The notes beneath the pieces were generated by a model, which saw only the letters and a program-made list of their open reading frames with translations, had not been told where the DNA came from and made no database searches. A stretch of 24,329 bases of DNA from CAYNTS01 sp964400495. GTDB lineage: Bacteria > Fidelibacterota > Marinisomatia > SCGC-AAA003-L08 > D37C17. The position numbers and the translations under genes are program-made. Every line of letters starts with the position of its first letter. Within the stretch, counting starts at the first letter, position 1. Below are positions 23,796 through 24,329 of this stretch, piece by piece. The DNA is taken from positions 1 through 24,329 of the forward strand of contig CAYNTS010000031.1 of assembly GCA_964400495.1 (NCBI GenBank). Direction: 5' to 3'.

Positions 23796-24160
23796 GTTTT
23801 TTTACTGCTATTAACTGTATGGATGGTCGGGTTCAAGAACCCGTAATTAAATATATCAAACAAACATTCAATGTAAAATTTGTGGATATGATAACTGACG
23901 CGGGTCCTGTTAAAACCTTGGCTTGTGCCGATGCAAACCAAAACCAATTTTCTAACAGAATTGAAATATCTCTCTACAAACATGGGTCACAAGGAATTGC
24001 AATAATTGCCCATTATGATTGTGCTGGAAACCCAATTTCTGAAACCAATCAAAAAGCAGAACTAAACCAAGCAAAACTCCAATTGCAAAAAACATATACA
24101 AACACAATCGTAGTTGCCTTGTGGGTAAGCGAAAAGTGGCGGGTTGAAGTAGTTGAATAA
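23792..24160 (+). CDS. Small beta-carbonic-anhydrase-like protein
   Basis: 122 residues. INCMDGRVQEPV (Cys9, Asp11, Arg13) and IAHYDCAGNP (His74, Cys77) match the spacing pattern CxDxR ... HxxC of the zinc site in beta-carbonic anhydrases, and the central DMITDAGPVKTLA resembles the VIRNAG strand-loop. Typical beta-class enzymes have 170-220 residues, so this is a minimal version without the C-terminal helices. Whether it hydrates CO2, binds zinc for another use, or acts on another substrate (as related CS2/COS hydrolases do) cannot be told. It has no signal peptide. ATG 23792 overlaps the asparaginase stop (ATGA), so it closes the yggS operon. Ammonia plus carbonate chemistry would fit the asparaginase neighbour, but this is speculation. 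Confidence 0.72.
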   Translation: MSFFTAINCMDGRVQEPVIKYIKQTFNVKFVDMITDAGPVKTLACADANQNQFSNRIEISLYKHGSQGIAIIAHYDCAGNPISETNQKAELNQAKLQLQKTYTNTIVVALWVSEKWRVEVVE

Positions 24161-24215
24161 TTACTTTGTAATTGCATCCCAAAATCATTAATTTAATTTA
24201 TGGTTTTAATTAATG
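24159..24215. repeat. Two A/T-rich inverted repeats after the carbonic-anhydrase-like gene
   Basis: AATTAC-TTT-GTAATT (24159-24173) overlaps the stop codon, and CATTAATT / AATTAATG (24186-24193 with 24208-24215) follows. Neither has a T tract. They may shape the operon's 3' end or lie in the promoter of the next gene. The whole gap 24161-24278 has no other recognisable feature. Confidence 0.3.
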
Positions 24216-24278
24216 GCCAAAGAGAATAAACAGGAATAAAGTTCAATTGGGTGTAAAAAGTCCTGGAGATAGTTTGTA

Positions 24279-24329
24279 ATGAAAATTTCTAAACGTGTTA
24301 TACGGCAAAAAGAGCGGTATAACAATATT
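24279..24329 (+). CDS. Start of an unidentified gene, cut by the window edge
   Basis: An ATG at 24279 opens a reading frame of 17 codons (MKISKRVIRQKERYNNI) that runs off the window. A GGAG at 24265-24268 lies 10 bases upstream, slightly far but usable. The residues seen are basic and do not identify a family. It is separated from the preceding operon by 118 bases, so it probably begins a new transcription unit. Confidence 0.4.
   Translation, partial: MKISKRVIRQKERYNNI

Noticed and set aside
1..24329. Mobile element, phage, CRISPR or defence system
   Set aside because: No transposase, integrase, terminal repeats, direct-repeat arrays or defence-type domains were seen. The window is core chromosome with a small metabolic operon.

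Overview
This window is a compact, low-GC stretch of a bacterial chromosome; hand counts on sampled 300-base blocks give about 27-40% G+C. It is the conserved core-gene neighbourhood often found near replication origins. Every gene I can support is on the + strand. Most neighbours overlap by 1-20 bases or are separated by a few bases. I see no IS element, phage gene, CRISPR array, rRNA or tRNA. The signal-peptide-bearing parvulin chaperones and a full YidC with a large periplasmic domain suggest a diderm. The gene set and low GC would fit an uncultured marine FCB-type lineage such as Marinimicrobia, but I cannot prove the phylum from the sequence.

Layout. (1) 1-1833: an OmpR-family response regulator, cut by the left edge, with its HAMP-containing histidine kinase. 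(2) 1918-2334: ssb, with a strong ribosome binding site and a probable terminator after it. (3) 2429-3089: a tiny secreted, very basic protein of unknown function, then queF (queuosine pathway), whose ribosome binding site and start codon lie inside a terminator-like hairpin. (4) 3159-8713: rpmH-rnpA-yidD-yidC-mnmE-mnmG, the classical ribosome/RNase P/membrane insertion/tRNA U34 modification cluster. (5) 8694-14626: mfd, shorter than usual, followed by two parvulin-type (SurA/PpiC) periplasmic chaperones. (6) 14820-21698: dnaN-recF-DUF721/DciA-like-gyrB-gyrA. (7) 21701-24160: yggS, an odd 143-residue protein resembling a rearranged purine nucleoside phosphorylase, an asparaginase of the Rhizobium-type (ReAV-like) family, and a miniature carbonic-anhydrase-like protein. 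A new gene begins at the right edge.

The most interesting signals are four. First, a near-perfect ParB site (parS) lies across the mnmG/mfd junction and encodes the first residues of Mfd. Second, the mfd-parvulin block has a sharply different strand composition (strongly G and T rich), bounded by the parS-like site on one side and by the 193-base dnaN leader on the other. Third, the PNP-like protein appears to carry its two PNP motifs in swapped order. Fourth, GyrA has Asn at the position where quinolone-sensitive enzymes usually have Asp87. yggS also seems to start at ATT, since no ATG, GTG or TTG exists upstream in its frame.

Functionally the window joins translation and tRNA modification (rpmH, rnpA, mnmE, mnmG, queF), envelope biogenesis (yidD, yidC, two parvulins), DNA replication and repair (ssb, mfd, dnaN, recF, DciA-like) and supercoiling (gyrB, gyrA), with a small metabolic operon at the right end. 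dnaA, parA/parB and rsmG are not in the window.
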